Shown in pieces: positions 35,291 through 47,665 of a stretch of 64,000 nucleotides of DNA. How positions within the stretch are numbered: position 1 is the first letter of the stretch; every line of letters begins with the position of its first letter. This DNA is from Candidatus Endomicrobiellum agilis (GTDB lineage: Bacteria; Elusimicrobiota; Endomicrobiia; Endomicrobiales; Endomicrobiaceae): assembly GCA_020328155.1 (NCBI GenBank), contig JAIXMX010000003.1:1-64000 (forward strand). The letters are read 5' to 3'. Position numbers and translations under genes: made by a program. The notes beneath the pieces are model-generated. The model was not told the origin of the DNA and searched no databases. It worked only from the letters and a program-made list of their open reading frames with translations.

Positions 35291-38200
35291 TTAAACTCGT
35301 ATATAAAATCCGAGTCGGGAGAGGAATTTTTTGAGATATTCTAAACTATTTGCTATTATCATATCTTTTTTTAGTTTAAGCACATAATATTTGCCTGCTG
35401 TGAATTCTATTGTTTTTAAATAATCATTTGTAAGTTTTGTTATGTCTGCTTTTGAGAAATCCGCTTTTTGAGAAAAATACATATATATATAGCTATTATC
35501 CTCAGCTATTCTTTCAATATTAAGTTTTTCAGCAGCAATCCTTAAATTCATTATTTCAAATAACATTTGCGTTTCATCGGGAATTTTCCCAAAACGGTCG
35601 AGGAGTTCACTCTTTATTTTCTCTATTGCTTTGATATCCTGTGCATCGGAAAGTTTTCTGTAGAATAAAATTCTTATGTCTTCATCTTCAATGTACTTAT
35701 GCGGAATTAATGCATTAATTTGTAAATCTATCACAATATTTTTCTTTTCTTGCGCTTCGGACAAATCTCCTTTAACTTTTTTACCCTCTTCTTCAAGAAG
35801 CTTTGCAAACATATCATATCCTATATCCCTTATAAAGCCGTGTTGACTTGAGGAAAGTATACTCCCAGCTCCTCTTATTTCCAAGTCTTTAAGGGCAAGA
35901 CTGAAACCTGACCCAAGTTCACTAAATTCTTTAATCGCTTCAAGTCTTTTAACAGCTTTATCGTTCAGAGTCTTGTCCTTGTAGAATAAGTAACAGTGCG
36001 CTTTTTTTCTGTCTCTGCCTATTCTGCCCCTTAACTGATAAAGCTGTGAGAGTCCAAAATTTTCCGCTTCTTCAATTATCATGGTATTAACCGACGGTAT
36101 ATCTAAGCCCGATTCTATTATTGTTGTAGCTAACAAAGCATCCAGTTCCATGTTTGTAAATTTCCACATAATTTCTTCAATATCTTTTGCTTTCATCTGA
36201 CCATGTACAACACCAAGTTTTATGTCCGGTACAAATTCTTTGATACTTGCGGCTTTTGTAAGAATTGTTTCAATTTTATTGTAAACGTAAAAAATCTGTC
36301 CGTCTCTTGAAAGCTCAGCTTCAATAATATTTTTGATGAGTTTTTCGTCATATAATGAAAGGCTTGTTTCTATAGACAATCTACCGGGCGGTGGAGTTTC
36401 TATTACAGACAAATCTCTGAAACCAGACAATGCCGAGGACAATGTTCTGGGAATAGGTGTTGCTGAAAGCATTAAAATATCAATATTTTTTTTCATTGAC
36501 TTAATTTTTTCTTTCTGTTTTACGCCAAACCTATGTTCTTCGTCAATTACCAATAAACCCAAATTTTTGAATTTTACATCTTTTTGTAAAAGTCTGTGAG
36601 TACCAACCATAATGTCAATCAGTCCATTTTCTAGATTCTGCATTATCTCTTTTTGTTTTGCTTTAGACTGAAATCTGCTGATCACGGCAACTTTTGCCGG
36701 AAAAAGAGAAAGTCTATTATAAAAAGTATTGTAATGCTGTTGTGCCAAAACAGTAGTGGGCACTAAAACAGCGGTCTGCATACCATCTTGAACTGCTTTA
36801 AATGCAGCGCGTACTGCAACTTCTGTCTTGCCATATCCCACATCGCCACAGACAAGCCTTTCCATTGGATAGGGTTTAAGAAAATCATTTTTTATGTCCT
36901 CAATTGCCTTGAGCTGATCAGGTGTTTCTTCATAAGGAAAAGTATTTTCAAGGTCTTTTTCCCATGTTGTTTCCGGCCCGAAAGGCTTTCTTTTTATCAG
37001 ACTTCTTTTAACGTAAAGTTTTAAAAGTTCTTTCGCAAATTCTGCAGCAGCTTTGCGTGCTTTTGATTTTACTTTCTCCCAGTTAAGAGTATCCATAGAA
37101 TACAGCTTAGGTTTAACGCCTTCAATACCTATATACTTTTTTACGACTTTTATTTCTTCTGGCGGGACGTAGAGTTTATCGCCGTTTTTGTATTCTATGC
37201 ACAAATATTCTGAACTGCTGTTTTCCCTGGAAATGATTTTCAATCCTATATAACGCCCAATTCCATATTTTTCATGAACCACATAATCGCCTGCCGATAT
37301 TTCCCAGATACCTTCCAAGCGTCTACCGCCTTTTATTTTTGGAAAGCTTACGGGCTTTTTCTTGTACAGCATTTCTCGACTTGAAATACACAGTATTTTG
37401 GCATCTTCTAAATAAAATCCCTGTGATAAATTGCCATATAAAAATTCAGGACTTTTATAATTCCAACGGTTTTCATAGAATATATTTAAAATACGTTCGC
37501 GTTCGCTGTTGCTTGTACAATAAATCTTTATTGTTGCGCTATTTTCAGCGAAACTTTTAAGTAGATTTAAAAAAAAATTTATGTTGCCTTGAAATCCAGT
37601 AAAACTTTTGTACCCTTGGCACTGCGACTGAGAATTTAACATATCATTTATGACGAGTTCATACTCATTAAACGATTTTTCCATTTCTTCATCAATCGGA
37701 TAATCAAAATAGAGTATAGTATTGCCTTTGCCGTTAAAGTTAAAGTAATCTTTGATTGTTGAATTGCATTCTGAAAGATTTACAGGCAGTATTTTAATCT
37801 CATTGATAAAAACGTTTGAAAGCTGATTCTCCGGATTAAAGACTCTTATGGCTTCGACTGTATCATATTCAAAAAGTATTCTGAAAGGCGTCTCGCTTGC
37901 AACAGGCCAAATATCTATGATATCGCCCCTTACCGCAAATTGCAGTTTATCTTCGACAAAACATGTTCTCGTATAACCGAAAGAAGAAAGCGATGTTACT
38001 AAATTATTGAAATCGTACTTTTGATTTTGTACGACAGCAATGCCGATATTATTTTTGGGATCTGATACGGGAGAATTAATTGAAATATTAGTAGCACACA
38101 CAACGAAACTTCGCAAATTTTTTATTTTATCTGCTGTAAAAGTTCTCTGTTGCATATCGTCCGATGGAAGTATGAATATATCAATAGCAGGGTATGAATG

Positions 38201-38467
38201 ACTGGGAGCGGGATGAGAATCTGAGTTAAAACCATAGCTTTGCCGAATCATTTTCTGGTATTGTGCGTCGAGTGAAGGAAGAGAGTTAAAAAAAGAATGT
38301 AAATCGTTATAAAAAGAATTGAGTTCCCCGTCTTTGACAAAAGCAAAAATACGCAAATCTGAAATTTTTCTTATACTGTCGTCGCCGCTTTGTATTTCAG
38401 ATATGCGTCTAAATAAATAGTGAGCTTTAGCACTGCCGCCAAGTCCTGATAAGTACGTTTTGTTCAA
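35291..38467 (-). CDS. mfd: Transcription-repair coupling factor
   Basis: Mfd removes stalled RNA polymerase and recruits UvrA. The 1058-residue protein has the UvrB-like N-terminal part, the RNA polymerase interaction domain (YVVHEKYGIGRYIGLK), the RecG-like motor with Walker A GDVGYGKTEVAVRAAFKA and DEEH-box VIDEEHRFG, and the TRCF C-terminal domain. The start is TTG at 38467 with AAAGG seven bases before; a stop codon upstream rules out a longer gene. Confidence 0.96.
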   Translation of the reverse strand: MNKTYLSGLGGSAKAHYLFRRISEIQSGDDSIRKISDLRIFAFVKDGELNSFYNDLHSFFNSLPSLDAQYQKMIRQSYGFNSDSHPAPSHSYPAIDIFILPSDDMQQRTFTADKIKNLRSFVVCATNISINSPVSDPKNNIGIAVVQNQKYDFNNLVTSLSSFGYTRTCFVEDKLQFAVRGDIIDIWPVASETPFRILFEYDTVEAIRVFNPENQLSNVFINEIKILPVNLSECNSTIKDYFNFNGKGNTILYFDYPIDEEMEKSFNEYELVINDMLNSQSQCQGYKSFTGFQGNINFFLNLLKSFAENSATIKIYCTSNSERERILNIFYENRWNYKSPEFLYGNLSQGFYLEDAKILCISSREMLYKKKPVSFPKIKGGRRLEGIWEISAGDYVVHEKYGIGRYIGLKIISRENSSSEYLCIEYKNGDKLYVPPEEIKVVKKYIGIEGVKPKLYSMDTLNWEKVKSKARKAAAEFAKELLKLYVKRSLIKRKPFGPETTWEKDLENTFPYEETPDQLKAIEDIKNDFLKPYPMERLVCGDVGYGKTEVAVRAAFKAVQDGMQTAVLVPTTVLAQQHYNTFYNRLSLFPAKVAVISRFQSKAKQKEIMQNLENGLIDIMVGTHRLLQKDVKFKNLGLLVIDEEHRFGVKQKEKIKSMKKNIDILMLSATPIPRTLSSALSGFRDLSVIETPPPGRLSIETSLSLYDEKLIKNIIEAELSRDGQIFYVYNKIETILTKAASIKEFVPDIKLGVVHGQMKAKDIEEIMWKFTNMELDALLATTIIESGLDIPSVNTMIIEEAENFGLSQLYQLRGRIGRDRKKAHCYLFYKDKTLNDKAVKRLEAIKEFSELGSGFSLALKDLEIRGAGSILSSSQHGFIRDIGYDMFAKLLEEEGKKVKGDLSEAQEKKNIVIDLQINALIPHKYIEDEDIRILFYRKLSDAQDIKAIEKIKSELLDRFGKIPDETQMLFEIMNLRIAAEKLNIERIAEDNSYIYMYFSQKADFSKADITKLTNDYLKTIEFTAGKYYVLKLKKDMIIANSLEYLKKFLSRLGFYIRV

Positions 38468-38709
38468 ATTATAACCTTTTGTGCCAACTTAAAATGCTTT
38501 CATAACTAGCTTCCCGTTTTTAAACTTTTTGTGCTTTCAAATTCTTATTTATCAACATAATGTGTTACTGCACACTAAACAACGCTATATCTCAGCTGTG
38601 TTCTTTTAGATATACTTTTATTTTATCATATCTTCAATGGCTTTTTTATAAAAAGGAAAATTTTTATAAAGTGTTTTATTTCTGACTTTAATTTTAGGTA
38701 GGGAAACTG

Positions 38710-39331
38710 CTAGTTTATAAATTCATTAAGTCTTTTAACTAATTTATAAACTGTAGTTGCAGGATTCTTTTTATGATTTGATATGTTATTTTTATGATGT
38801 TCATATAATAATATCTCTGTGAAATTTATTACATCTTTTTTTTAAAAAATTCGTATATTGTTTTATCATTTTTCTTATATGTCTCTTTAGAATCATCATC
38901 TCTAAAATTTTTATTAAGTTCGTCTTTTTATTGTTTTCTATTTAAGACTGATGTGTAATAGTGATAGTGAAGCATATACCAAATTTCAAAACATTCGTTT
39001 AATAATGCGGCAAACATATTAATTTTCACCTTTTTCTTTGCTTTCTTCTATTTCTTAATTGCATTATCAAAATCCCCGTTCTTATCAAATCCATCTTTGT
39101 CAAAAACACACCAAACTTCACTGTATCTTTCAGGTTTTTCGTCGCACTTTTTTATGACAAATTCAACTAAACTCAGCGTATTTTTTACCAGTATCCCGTA
39201 TTTCTAATTCAATATCTTCTTTATCTTCATCATTGATAATGTCCTTAAACGATTTAAAATAATTTGATTCTGTTCTTTTTAAAATCGTTTCAGTTTGATA
39301 AAATGGCAGAATCATGAATACATAGTTTTTC
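38710..39331 (-). pseudogene. RloB-family abortive infection protein pseudogene
   Basis: Minus-strand fragments in shifting frames line up with RloB-like proteins: TESNYFKSFKD (RloB: TEPNYFxxF), TGK then NTLSLVEFVIKK after a frameshift, EVWCVFDKDGF with the acidic FDxD motif, FDNAIKK followed by an in-frame stop, NECFEIWYMLHYHYY (RloB: NPCFELWxLLHF), and a C-terminal NPATTVYKLVKRLNEF. At least two frameshifts and several stops are present. RloB proteins are linked to phage defence, usually with an RloA ATPase; no RloA is recognisable in the adjoining 440 bases. The family assignment rests on ordered motifs over the full length. Confidence 0.8.
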
Positions 39332-39340
39332 AAAGACTAT

Positions 39341-39771
39341 GCCTCTCTGAGAATGACAAACAATGGTAAGTTATAAAAAATCTTTTAAAGTATATCTTTT
39401 TGAAATGACAGATGGTGATGCAATTAATTGAACTATCAGAACACTTTGTTGTGTTATTTCTGCGAAAAACAGATATCCTGTCTCTCCCCTTCATTTTGAC
39501 AGTTGAGTCCTTTTCTTCTATCTTCGATTATTCTCTAAATGACTGGAAATAATGATAACTTAGACACCCGATATTTAGAGAATCTAGTTGTTATAGATAC
39601 TTCAGTTACTCCATTCTCTTGATTATGATACGACAATGACAAAGTCTTTTATTTGCCCTTCATGTCCTCACGTTCGGAGAAGAAATAGCAGAACCAATTA
39701 GCAGTATAGATTCCTGATAGAATTTCTTGAGAAGGACACTTTGTTTTTTATGCTCATGTCGGCAGAAAATT
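39341..39771. other. Non-coding or decayed DNA next to the rloB remnant
   Basis: No frame here resembles a known gene. It includes a perfect 11-bp inverted repeat, ATTCTCTAAAT at 39530-39540 and ATTTAGAGAAT at 39573-39583, enclosing 32 bases. This might be the remains of a small inverted-repeat element or an RNA hairpin. An RloA gene would be expected nearby but is not seen. Confidence 0.4.
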
Positions 39772-40602
39772 TTAAAGTCTCTTGAAGTTTTCTTCTGCTA
39801 AATATGAGCTGCGGACGTATCTGCCAGAAACGACTTGCTTTATTCCTATTGAAACAGCAAAATCTTCCATCATTTTAAATTCTTTTGGGGTATATTCTTT
39901 GATTACGGGGTAATGCTTTTTTGTCGGAGCAAGGTACTGCCCTATTGTAAGAGTATCGATATTTGTATTTTTTATATCTTTAATTGTTTCAAAAACCTGC
40001 TTTTCAGTTTCGCCAAGTCCCAACATTATACCTGTTTTAACTTTAAAACCTGAGACTTTTACATATCTTAAAATTTCAAGAGAACGTCCATAGTCAGCTC
40101 CTTTTCTTACTTTACTGTATAAAGCGTGGACCGTCTCTAAATTATGTGAAAAAACGTCTGGTTTTGCATTCAAAACAATATCAATGAATTTTGTATTGCC
40201 TGAAAAATCCGGGACAAGAACTTCGATTTTATTTTCGGGAAGAAGGGCTTTTATTTCATTAATTGTCTTTGCAAAGTGTTCTGCTCCGCCGTCCGGCAGA
40301 TCATCTCTCGTTACAGAAGTTATAACACTGTATGAAAGTCTGAGCTGTTTAATTGTCTTTGCAATTTTTGACGGTTCGTTTACATCCACAGGTTCAGGAT
40401 TATATTTCTCTACAGCACAGAAATCGCATTTCCTAGTACAGTATTTACCTAATATCATAAAGGTTGCGGTTCTTCTTCTAAAACATTCTCCTATATTAGG
40501 GCATTTCGCACTTCGGCATACTGTATTAAGTCCTTTGAATTCGAAATCTTTTTTTAGCGCCATTATATCTGAAATAGCAATTTTCTTTTTTTCTTGTTTC
40601 AT
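39772..40602 (-). CDS. lipA: Lipoyl synthase
   Basis: LipA inserts two sulfurs into protein-bound octanoate. The 276-residue radical-SAM protein has the auxiliary cluster cysteines CRSAKCPNIGEC and the SAM cluster motif YCTRKCDFCAV, plus the C-terminal RSSY motif (VRSSYLAEE). Octanoyltransferase LipB was not found next door. Lipoylated targets would include GcvH and any 2-oxoacid dehydrogenase; lpd and gcvT are in this window. Confidence 0.95.
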   Translation of the reverse strand: MKQEKKKIAISDIMALKKDFEFKGLNTVCRSAKCPNIGECFRRRTATFMILGKYCTRKCDFCAVEKYNPEPVDVNEPSKIAKTIKQLRLSYSVITSVTRDDLPDGGAEHFAKTINEIKALLPENKIEVLVPDFSGNTKFIDIVLNAKPDVFSHNLETVHALYSKVRKGADYGRSLEILRYVKVSGFKVKTGIMLGLGETEKQVFETIKDIKNTNIDTLTIGQYLAPTKKHYPVIKEYTPKEFKMMEDFAVSIGIKQVVSGRYVRSSYLAEENFKRL

Positions 40603-41217
40603 TTTTTTATCAATATATATACTTGTATTTATTTTTCAGTTCATTTAATTTTCTCTTACTTTTGACAGGGAAAGATTTAACAAAATTTTTCACGCCATAC
40701 GTTTCAATTTCTCTAACAGTAACATCAGAATATTGCTAAATCTGGAAACCTCATCTTTACCTATCCGCTAAAGGAATTTAAAGATATATTGTAAATATTT
40801 TTTCACCGGGGTCAAGAGTAATAATTGAAAACATTACCGATTAAGATTTCCCTTGTTACATGCGTTATAAGTTTTCCTTTAAAAAATCTTTTAATTGAGT
40901 ATTCCAATTTACATTTAAAACCTTTACTTTTGCGATTTGCCGTTCTGCGATTTCAGACTCTTTTTTTCTCTAGCAAATCAATTTTGTTAAAAACAATACC
41001 AAACTTTTTTCTATAATATTTACACTGTGATGGCTGCTGTAATTATGTAATGAAACACTATATACTCTATATAATATGCGTCCTAATTCCGATAATAGTA
41101 CACCGATAAGTTCTGCGTAACTGTGCTGATAATAATCTGACGTTGTCTTGTAATATGTGTCTTTTATAAAAAAACGGAAAACACAGGGTTGAAATCGACG
41201 TAAAATCTATTTTCATA
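40603..41217. other. Decayed DNA between lipA and purH
   Basis: About 615 bases without an intact gene. On the minus strand one short frame reads KKFGIVFNKIDLLEKK, which looks like the G4 (NKxD) region of a GTPase, and near the end another reads DVTVREIETYGVKNFVKS. They are in different frames and broken by stops, suggesting one or two dead genes of unknown identity. Confidence 0.4.
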
Positions 41218-42846
41218 TCAATGTTTGAAATGCCTCATACCTGTGGCAATCATCGCTATATTTCTCTCATCTGCGGTTTTAATTGATTCATTATCCTTTA
41301 TTGAACCTCCGGGCTGCACTATTACCGTAACGCCGATTTTAGCGGATTCTTCAACTACATCAGGGAATGGAAAAAAAGCGTCTGATGCAAGAATAAGCGG
41401 GAATTTTTTTTCATCTAATCCGCTTTTAATGCCCTTCATTTTTTCAGCCGCTATCTTTAATGAATCAATACGACTCATCTGTCCCGCACCTATTCCTACT
41501 GTCTGTCTTCCTCTTACGAGAATAATAGCGTTTGATTTAACATGTTTGGAAACTTTCCATGCGAAATCTAAAGATTCGTTCTCCTCTTTTGTCGGACTGC
41601 GTTTTGTCATAAGTTTTTTTTCAATCAAAAGCTGATTGTCTCTGTCCTGTGCAAGCATTCCATGAGACATTATTCTATATTCAATAAGGTTTTTTTCTTC
41701 TTTATATAGTATTTCTTGTATTAAAATCCTGATATTTTTTTTCTGCGTTAGAATATCCAAAGCATCTTCAGAATAACCTGGAGCTATAATGCACTCAACG
41801 AATAATTTGCTTATTTCAGTGGCTGTATCTTTTTCAACGGGCTTGTTAAACGCTATTATGCCGCCAAAAGCACTCACCGGATCGCAGGCTAAAGCTTTTA
41901 AATAGACATCTTTCATATCAGATAACTCATTAGTAAAATCGGTACGAAGCGGATTGCAATTGTAAGTATCAGACTCCAAAGAGGTTATATCTGTACTTTC
42001 CGCGCAACCACAAGGATTATTATGTTTGATTATAGCACACGCCGGATTATTAAATTCGCACACCAGTCGCCACGCAGCTTCCAAATCAAGATAGTTGTTG
42101 TAAGACAACTCTTTCCCGTGAAGCTTTTTTGCGGATATTACGACAGGTTTGTCCCGTTCTGTGCCGTTAGAATATAATGCTGCTTCCTGATGCGGATTTT
42201 CTCCGTATCTTAATTCTGAAAGTTTTTTAAGCGGTATTGCGGCTTCCGAAGGAAATTTTTCATAGGTTAAATAAGTTGAAATTAAGGAATCATAATATGC
42301 CGTATGACGAAAAGCTTTTGCCGCCAAAGTGAGTTTTAGTTCTTCTGAGATAGAATTATTTTTCAGGTTTTCAATAACAGTTTTATAGTCATTTACGTCG
42401 CATATAACGATAACATCTTTGTAGTTTTTTGCCGCGGCTCTCAAGAGAGCGACTCCGCCGATATCTATATTTTCTATAACGTCCTGATTTATTTTTTTAT
42501 CTACCGGTTTTGGTATTTCGTTTATTGTTGCTTCAAAAGGGTACAAACTCACAACCACGATATCTATTGTTCCTATTCCGTGATGTTTTAGCTGTTCAAT
42601 ATGGTCGGCTTTATTCCTTATTGCAAGAATTCCGCCGTGGATTTTGGGATTTAATGTTTTTACTCTGCCGTCTAAAATTTCGGGGAACTCTGTGACTTCA
42701 GATATTTCGCGGCATTCAATAGAATTTTCTTTCAAAGTTTTCGCTGTTCCACCGCTAGAAATTATATTCCAACCCAATGTTTTCAATTCCTTTGCAAAAT
42801 CGATAATTCCTGTTTTGTCTGAAACGCTCAACAACGCTGTTGACAT
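41218..42846 (-). CDS. purH: Bifunctional AICAR transformylase/IMP cyclohydrolase
   Basis: It performs the last two steps of IMP synthesis. The N-terminal MGS-like cyclohydrolase domain (ALLSVSDKTGIIDFAKEL, IDGRVKTLNPKIHGGILA-type signature) is followed by the transformylase domain with LRYGENPHQEAALY, KHNNPCG and DAFFPFPD. ATG 42846 follows AAGGAGAACATT and trims ten residues from the longer frame. At 542 residues it is full length. It lies 44 bases after recX. Confidence 0.96.
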   Translation of the reverse strand: MSTALLSVSDKTGIIDFAKELKTLGWNIISSGGTAKTLKENSIECREISEVTEFPEILDGRVKTLNPKIHGGILAIRNKADHIEQLKHHGIGTIDIVVVSLYPFEATINEIPKPVDKKINQDVIENIDIGGVALLRAAAKNYKDVIVICDVNDYKTVIENLKNNSISEELKLTLAAKAFRHTAYYDSLISTYLTYEKFPSEAAIPLKKLSELRYGENPHQEAALYSNGTERDKPVVISAKKLHGKELSYNNYLDLEAAWRLVCEFNNPACAIIKHNNPCGCAESTDITSLESDTYNCNPLRTDFTNELSDMKDVYLKALACDPVSAFGGIIAFNKPVEKDTATEISKLFVECIIAPGYSEDALDILTQKKNIRILIQEILYKEEKNLIEYRIMSHGMLAQDRDNQLLIEKKLMTKRSPTKEENESLDFAWKVSKHVKSNAIILVRGRQTVGIGAGQMSRIDSLKIAAEKMKGIKSGLDEKKFPLILASDAFFPFPDVVEESAKIGVTVIVQPGGSIKDNESIKTADERNIAMIATGMRHFKH

Positions 42847-42890
42847 AATGTTCTCCTTATTATTTGATAAAAACATTTTTACATTCTATC

Positions 42891-43508
42891 TCAAAGTGAA
42901 CGCGCTCTAAATGCTTTCGCTATATCTTGATAAGAAAAGCCTCTTCTTAATAAGAACGATGCTATTCTTCTCGCTTCATTTTTATCTTTTCCGCTAAATT
43001 TTTCAAATTTTGTTTTTAGTATCTTAATAATCTGTTCATAAGGCTCGATATTTGTTTTGATTATTTCCAAAGCTTCGTTTATTAAACTTTCCTCTATACC
43101 TTGTTCTTCAAGTTCAGCTCTTATTGCAAATTCTCCTTTTCCTTTTTGCGATAAATAATCCGCACAAATTTTTGCAAATTTTTTGTCGTTAATATAGTTT
43201 AGCTCTTTAAGTTTTCTAACAGCTTTTATTGCGTTTTCGGAATCGTAACCTTTCTGGATAAGTTTTGCGTATAGGCTTTTAGCGCTGTAAGATCTTTTTG
43301 ACACCAAACCCAATGCGTCAGAAGTTGCTCTTTTTAATTTGTCGTAAGATGCAAGCTGTTTATAGTCGTTTTCCGAAATATTGATCCCTGTTCTGATCCC
43401 GAATTTAACGATGCTGTCAGCGAAAATTGCCAAGCTTTCGTTATTTTCAAAAAATACTTTGAACATATTTTTTTTAAATTTCATTTTTTCAATTTTTTCA
43501 ATTCTCAT
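42891..43508 (-). CDS. recX: RecX-family regulatory protein
   Basis: A 205-residue helical protein of the RecX fold with three-helix repeats: KRSYSAKSLYAKLIQKGYD, YINDKKFAKICADYL and the C-terminal ARRIASFLLRRGFSYQDIAKAF. RecX binds RecA filaments and limits their activity; recA itself is outside the window. Start is the first of several close methionines and is not certain. Confidence 0.87.
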   Translation of the reverse strand: MRIEKIEKMKFKKNMFKVFFENNESLAIFADSIVKFGIRTGINISENDYKQLASYDKLKRATSDALGLVSKRSYSAKSLYAKLIQKGYDSENAIKAVRKLKELNYINDKKFAKICADYLSQKGKGEFAIRAELEEQGIEESLINEALEIIKTNIEPYEQIIKILKTKFEKFSGKDKNEARRIASFLLRRGFSYQDIAKAFRARSL

Positions 43509-43587
43509 TTTATTATGATGTAGTATTTATCAGATATCGCTTTAACGCAAAACCTTTAAGATTTTACTATTTCGTACAATTATAAAA

Positions 43588-44634
43588 TTAGTATTTTATC
43601 AGTTCATAATCTCTAGTTCCTAATCCCAATTCTTCCGCATATTTTAATTGAGTTGTGGAATCTATTTCAGGATATATTCCTTTAAAGAAATTTTTTCCGA
43701 AAGCTTTGTTTACCAAATCATAACTTGCCTGATCTACAGCAACGGGATCTATTCCGGCAACAATTCCGACGTCGTCCATAAGAGATTCGTTTTGGGCAAG
43801 ACTAAAACAGTCGCAGTACTTGCTTATATGATTTAAAAAGTTTATATACGCACTTTTTTTATCTTTTAGAACTCCTACCGCATATTCAATTATTTTTTCT
43901 TGAACTGCCGGAGGATCCTCATTCCATTTTAGTTCAAAAACTTTAAATAGGCAATTTACTATGCACTGTCCGCACCCAACGCATTTTTCGGTGTCCATAA
44001 CTACTTTTTTGTTTGCAAGCGACAATGCTTCTTGATAACAATGTTTAACGCATGCCCCGCATCCCATGCAGAGTTTCTGATCTATTGTAGGTTTTGACAA
44101 ATGGTGCATAGCGTATTTCCCAGCTTTGCTTCCGCAACCCATACCTATGTTTTTTAGCGTTCCACCGAATCCTGTTATCTCGTGACCTTTAAAATGGCTA
44201 ATAAATATAAGCCTGTCGGCATTGTATATTTCCCGCGCTATGGCAACTGTTTTAAAGTGCTTTAAGTTAACTTCAATATTTTCTTCGGTGTTGCCTATTA
44301 ATCCGTCTGCAATAATTACGGGACATCCGCATTTTTCAATGGTAAATCCATGTTTATTTGCAATAAGGAGATGGTGATATGCATCAGATCTTTTGCCTAC
44401 ATAAATCGTACTTGCGTCAGTTAAAAATGGATAAGCATTTTTTTCTCGGGTAATTTTCACAACTTGCGAAATATATTCAGGCTTGATATATCCTTTATTA
44501 CCTTCTTCGCCGAAATGTACTTTTATAGCTATAAAATTTCTCGCTTCTACATGATTAAATATCATTGCAGATTTTAAAAAATTATACAGTTCGTTTCTTC
44601 TTTTCCAAGAAAGAAAATATACTCTGCTTGCCAT
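43588..44634 (-). CDS. DUF362 protein with two 4Fe-4S ferredoxin motifs
   Basis: The 348-residue protein has a DUF362 domain (residues 20-180, including KVHFGEEGN and SHFKGHEITGFGGTLKN) and a ferredoxin-like insert with two CxxCxxCxxxC motifs, LCMGCGACVKHC and KCVGCGQCIVNC, followed by a second DUF362 part. The precise reaction is unknown; a redox or metal-cluster role in anaerobes is inferred. ATG follows GAGGAG. Confidence 0.82.
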   Translation of the reverse strand: MASRVYFLSWKRRNELYNFLKSAMIFNHVEARNFIAIKVHFGEEGNKGYIKPEYISQVVKITREKNAYPFLTDASTIYVGKRSDAYHHLLIANKHGFTIEKCGCPVIIADGLIGNTEENIEVNLKHFKTVAIAREIYNADRLIFISHFKGHEITGFGGTLKNIGMGCGSKAGKYAMHHLSKPTIDQKLCMGCGACVKHCYQEALSLANKKVVMDTEKCVGCGQCIVNCLFKVFELKWNEDPPAVQEKIIEYAVGVLKDKKSAYINFLNHISKYCDCFSLAQNESLMDDVGIVAGIDPVAVDQASYDLVNKAFGKNFFKGIYPEIDSTTQLKYAEELGLGTRDYELIKY

Positions 44635-44775
44635 TTTATATGCTCCTCATTTTTAGCTGCACTGTTTTCGTGGATTACAGCTGCCCTTTCCTTCCCGCCG
44701 TTAAATTGCGATTCCTCCGCATTTCAATGGTAAAAAAGAATAGACAGAGTCAGAGGAGATAGCAAAACACAGTGA

Positions 44776-45492
44776 TTATTTTCCGTATTTGCGAAGCTGT
44801 TTTATTGTAATTTCAAAATCTTTAGGCAACTGTGCTTCAAAAGTTTTTTCGTCTTCATTGCCCGGCAACGTTAAAGTTAAAGTCGCAGCGTGAAGCGTAA
44901 GTCTTGAAATAAGCGGTTTTTCACTTCTACCGCTTTTTATTTTATAGTTGCGTTTGAGTAACGATAGGAATATTGGATCTGAGGTACCGTATTCATCGTC
45001 TATTGCAAGCGGATGCCCGAGACTCCAAAAATGTATTCTTATCTGATGTCTTCTACCGGTAAGAGGCAGAGCATTGACTAAAGTGTAGCTCTTGAAATTC
45101 TCTAAAACTTTAAAATTAGTTATAGATTCTTTCCCATTTATATCAATACGTACATCTCTTCCGGAAATAAGAATGGGCTTATTTATCGTCCCTTCGTCTT
45201 CTTCTAAAACTCCTGACAATAGAGCAATGTATTTTTTGCGGACTTTTGAGTTTTCAAACTGTATGCTTATGTTCCTGTGGGCTTCCGGGTTTTTTGCAAA
45301 CACCAGAACTCCTGTGGTATCGCGGTCGATTCTATGAACCACCCATATTTTTTGCTTTAATCGGTTTTTTAGTATTCCGACAAGCGTTTCATTTTCACGA
45401 TTATGTTGGTCTGGAATAACAAGCATATCGGACGGTTTATTTACAACTAAAATGTTCTCATCTTGATAAATTATTCCAATTTGCTGTTTCAT
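44776..45492 (-). CDS. RluA-family RNA pseudouridine synthase
   Basis: A 238-residue catalytic domain without an S4 domain. The catalytic aspartate lies in VHRIDRDTTGVLVFAK (family HRLDxxTSG), and GRRHQIRIHFWSLGHPLA is the second signature. Start is taken at 45492 (MKQQIGIIYQDENI), dropping eleven residues of the longer frame. Which rRNA or tRNA uridine it modifies cannot be told from sequence. Confidence 0.88.
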   Translation of the reverse strand: MKQQIGIIYQDENILVVNKPSDMLVIPDQHNRENETLVGILKNRLKQKIWVVHRIDRDTTGVLVFAKNPEAHRNISIQFENSKVRKKYIALLSGVLEEDEGTINKPILISGRDVRIDINGKESITNFKVLENFKSYTLVNALPLTGRRHQIRIHFWSLGHPLAIDDEYGTSDPIFLSLLKRNYKIKSGRSEKPLISRLTLHAATLTLTLPGNEDEKTFEAQLPKDFEITIKQLRKYGK

Positions 45493-45611
45493 TTTCTGCA
45501 CCTTGTAGTCGTTGCAAAATTGCACAGTTAAAAGAGTCTGAATTTTTAACTAATATAGATTGCTTCTTTAGAATTTTGCATTTCCTGACAACTATAGGTA
45601 AATTCTGGCGT

Positions 45612-47648
<2,037 letters not shown>

Positions 47649-47665
47649 TCAGCAAACAACTCTTT

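Noticed and set aside
38468..38500. Perfect TATAAT directly before the mfd start as its promoter
   Set aside because: It touches the TTG start codon and lacks a matching -35 hexamer; the AAAGG site there is better read as the ribosome binding site.
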